Assembly (NCBI GenBank): GCA_017619375.1 | Contig: JAFZSL010000040.1 | Span: 100,809 to 164,808, forward strand | Source: Prevotella sp. | GTDB lineage: Bacteria; Bacteroidota; Bacteroidia; Bacteroidales; Bacteroidaceae | Reading direction: 5' to 3' | DNA length: 64,000 bases | Shown here: one piece after another, positions 62,856 through 64,000 of the stretch | Layout of the letters: every line of letters starts with the position of its first letter | Numbering within the stretch: position 1 is the first letter of the stretch | The notes under the pieces: generated by a model | The model's database searches: none | Told to the model about the DNA's origin: nothing | What the model saw: only the letters and a program-made list of their open reading frames with translations | Made by a program: the position numbers and the translations under genes

Positions 62856-63593
62856 ATGAAAAAGATATTATTTTTGCTGTGTGCCGCAGTATGTGCTTTC
62901 GCTGCTTGCGATCCTATTCATGAGGACATCAGCAATGGCGGTCACATCACTCTTGACGAGCTTAAGGCGAAGTCCTCTGTAGTCGTTGACAAGGCTGCCA
63001 GTGGACAGTTTGGCAACGTTGTTACCTGCCAGACTTCAGCGCCGGTCAATGCAAAATGGACTATCGCAGGCAAGGATCTGATTGGTAATTATGCATGGAA
63101 GAAGATGAAACTTGGTGAGCATGTCGTCGTCTTGACTGCTATTTGTCCTGATGGAACCGAGTTGGTTGCTTCTTATCCTATTTCATGCCAGGAAATCACC
63201 AATGCTCTTGAGAAGTTCTACATCTATGGTGACCCCGCAAAGACGGATGAGGCTCCATTCGTGCCCGGTGCTTGGGATGCTGCTGCCATGCGTTTCAGCT
63301 CTACAGAAGGTGCACACCTTCCCACCATTCCTGATGATGTATACTTTGGTCTGAAGACTCTGATCTTTGACGTATCAGATGTTACTGACGACTTTGACTT
63401 GAAGGTCATGAACGGTTGGTGGAGCAACACCTATTATGATCACGTGAAGTGGGTGTCTGGTTTGAATGAACTTCAGATCACCGAGACAATGGCCAAGGAG
63501 TGCGCCAAGGGTAACGGTGGCGAAGGCCGCGACCTCGACCTCATGCTGTATAGCGGCTCCATGACGCTCAACTCTGTATACTATGAGGAATAA
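62856..63593 (+). CDS. Surface lipoprotein, accessory protein of the SusCD operon
   Basis: 245 residues. Lipoprotein signal ILFLLCAAVCAFAAC (cysteine 17) then DPIHEDISNGG. An Ig-like or PKD-like first half (CQTSAPVNAKWTIAGKDLIG; ELVASYPISCQEI) and a jelly-roll-like second half (LKTLIFDVSDVTDDFDLKV and MNGWWSNTYYDHVKW) suggest a surface glycan- or ligand-binding protein of SusE/F position, though I do not recognise a named family. 20 bases after susD and closed by a terminator. Confidence 0.75.
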   Translation: MKKILFLLCAAVCAFAACDPIHEDISNGGHITLDELKAKSSVVVDKAASGQFGNVVTCQTSAPVNAKWTIAGKDLIGNYAWKKMKLGEHVVVLTAICPDGTELVASYPISCQEITNALEKFYIYGDPAKTDEAPFVPGAWDAAAMRFSSTEGAHLPTIPDDVYFGLKTLIFDVSDVTDDFDLKVMNGWWSNTYYDHVKWVSGLNELQITETMAKECAKGNGGEGRDLDLMLYSGSMTLNSVYYEE

Positions 63594-63622
63594 TCATTCC
63601 TTATCGGTATAAAAATTTAAAG

Positions 63623-63653
63623 GCTGACCCAATCAAATGGGTCAGCTTTTTTT
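63623..63653 (+). terminator. Terminator of the susCD operon
   Basis: GCTGACCCA and TGGGTCAGC form a perfect 9-bp stem with an ATCAAA loop, followed by seven T residues. Confidence 0.85.
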
Positions 63654-63903
63654 GTCCTGAGTCTGTAAGAATCATGACAAAACGGAATGAGTCCAGTATA
63701 ATACCGCACTCAATTCCAAATGAATAATAATGTTTAATCTTGTCCAACTTTCTGGGTTCACTTCACATTTGTCCCTTTATCTCCTCCCCCTCTGCCCGTG
63801 ATTAATCTTTATACACATCTCTTATACCTTTGATTCACAAGATGTTAATGATTGCAATAAAAAAGAAGATTAAAAAAGGAGGAAAAAGATATAAAAAGGA
63901 GGA

Positions 63904-63964
63904 AAGTTGCGATTAAGCGAGAGCAGACCAAGCTTGCTTGAATTCTGCCGAGCGTGAGCAACTT
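63904..63964. repeat. REP-like hairpin element, copy 4
   Basis: Same 61-nt palindrome as at 33809 and 48506 (ends AAGTTGC/GCAACTT). A further partial copy begins at about 63981 and runs off the window. The spacer 63654-63900 holds no gene and nothing else recognisable. Confidence 0.75.
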
Positions 63965-63980
63965 CGAGAGTAGCTCAAAA

Positions 63981-64000
63981 TCGCGATTAAGCGAGAGCAG
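63981..64000. repeat. REP-like element, partial copy at the window edge
   Basis: TCGCGATTAAGCGAGAGCAG matches the left part of the element and continues beyond the window, so this is probably a tandem array as at 48506. Confidence 0.6.

Overview
The window looks like a chromosomal segment from a Bacteroidales bacterium, most likely a Prevotella-type gut or oral commensal. The evidence is a SusC/SusD pair, a secreted GH92 mannosidase, BspA-type leucine-rich surface proteins, an RseC-RnfBCDGEA operon, an RprX/RprY-like two-component pair, and many promoters of the Bacteroidetes type (TTTG, about 19-23 nt, then TAnnTTTG). No rRNA, intact tRNA, insertion sequence, prophage or CRISPR array was seen.

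Layout. 1-4.9 kb: the end of a probable ABC permease and a GntR/YtrA-type regulator converge on a single-module C-A-T-R nonribosomal peptide synthetase. 4.9-11.8 kb: a LOG-family protein, a BspA-like LRR protein coupled to queH, and an oxidoreductase / DUF4421 / DUF1460 operon. 11.9-18.6 kb: rseC, rnfBCDGEA and galE in one run. 18.6-25 kb: an AddAB-type helicase-nuclease pair read leftwards, divergent from a GH92 gene. 27.3-41.2 kb: an accessory region with a small exported protein, a broken small gene and two very large secreted proteins ending in dockerin-like repeats. A secreted histidine phosphatase and a 157-bp triplicate repeat lie between the two giants. 41.2-48.4 kb: a candidate sRNA, a YtxH/holin-like envelope trio, then SPOR lipoprotein, ruvX, def, TPR protein and thrS. 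48.4-54.1 kb: repeat-rich spacers, a nucleotidyltransferase, rprXY and rpsF-rpsR-rplI. 54-57.3 kb: a short transcription unit with tiny ORFs, ilvE, DUF975 and trmB. 57.6-63.6 kb: a susC-susD-lipoprotein operon.

How it fits together. Core genes (rnf, addAB, def, thrS, ribosomal proteins, ilvE, trmB) alternate with envelope and nutrient-acquisition genes. The most system-like items are the C-A-T-R synthetase, the Ntn-hydrolase/DUF285/cohesin-like/dockerin giant protein, two short promoter-to-terminator units that may be sRNAs or small-protein genes, and several families of intergenic repeats: a hairpin REP-like element, arrays with 9-bp periodicity, and 157-bp and 89-bp tandem units. Functions are assigned from recognisable motifs read by eye; no database search was possible.
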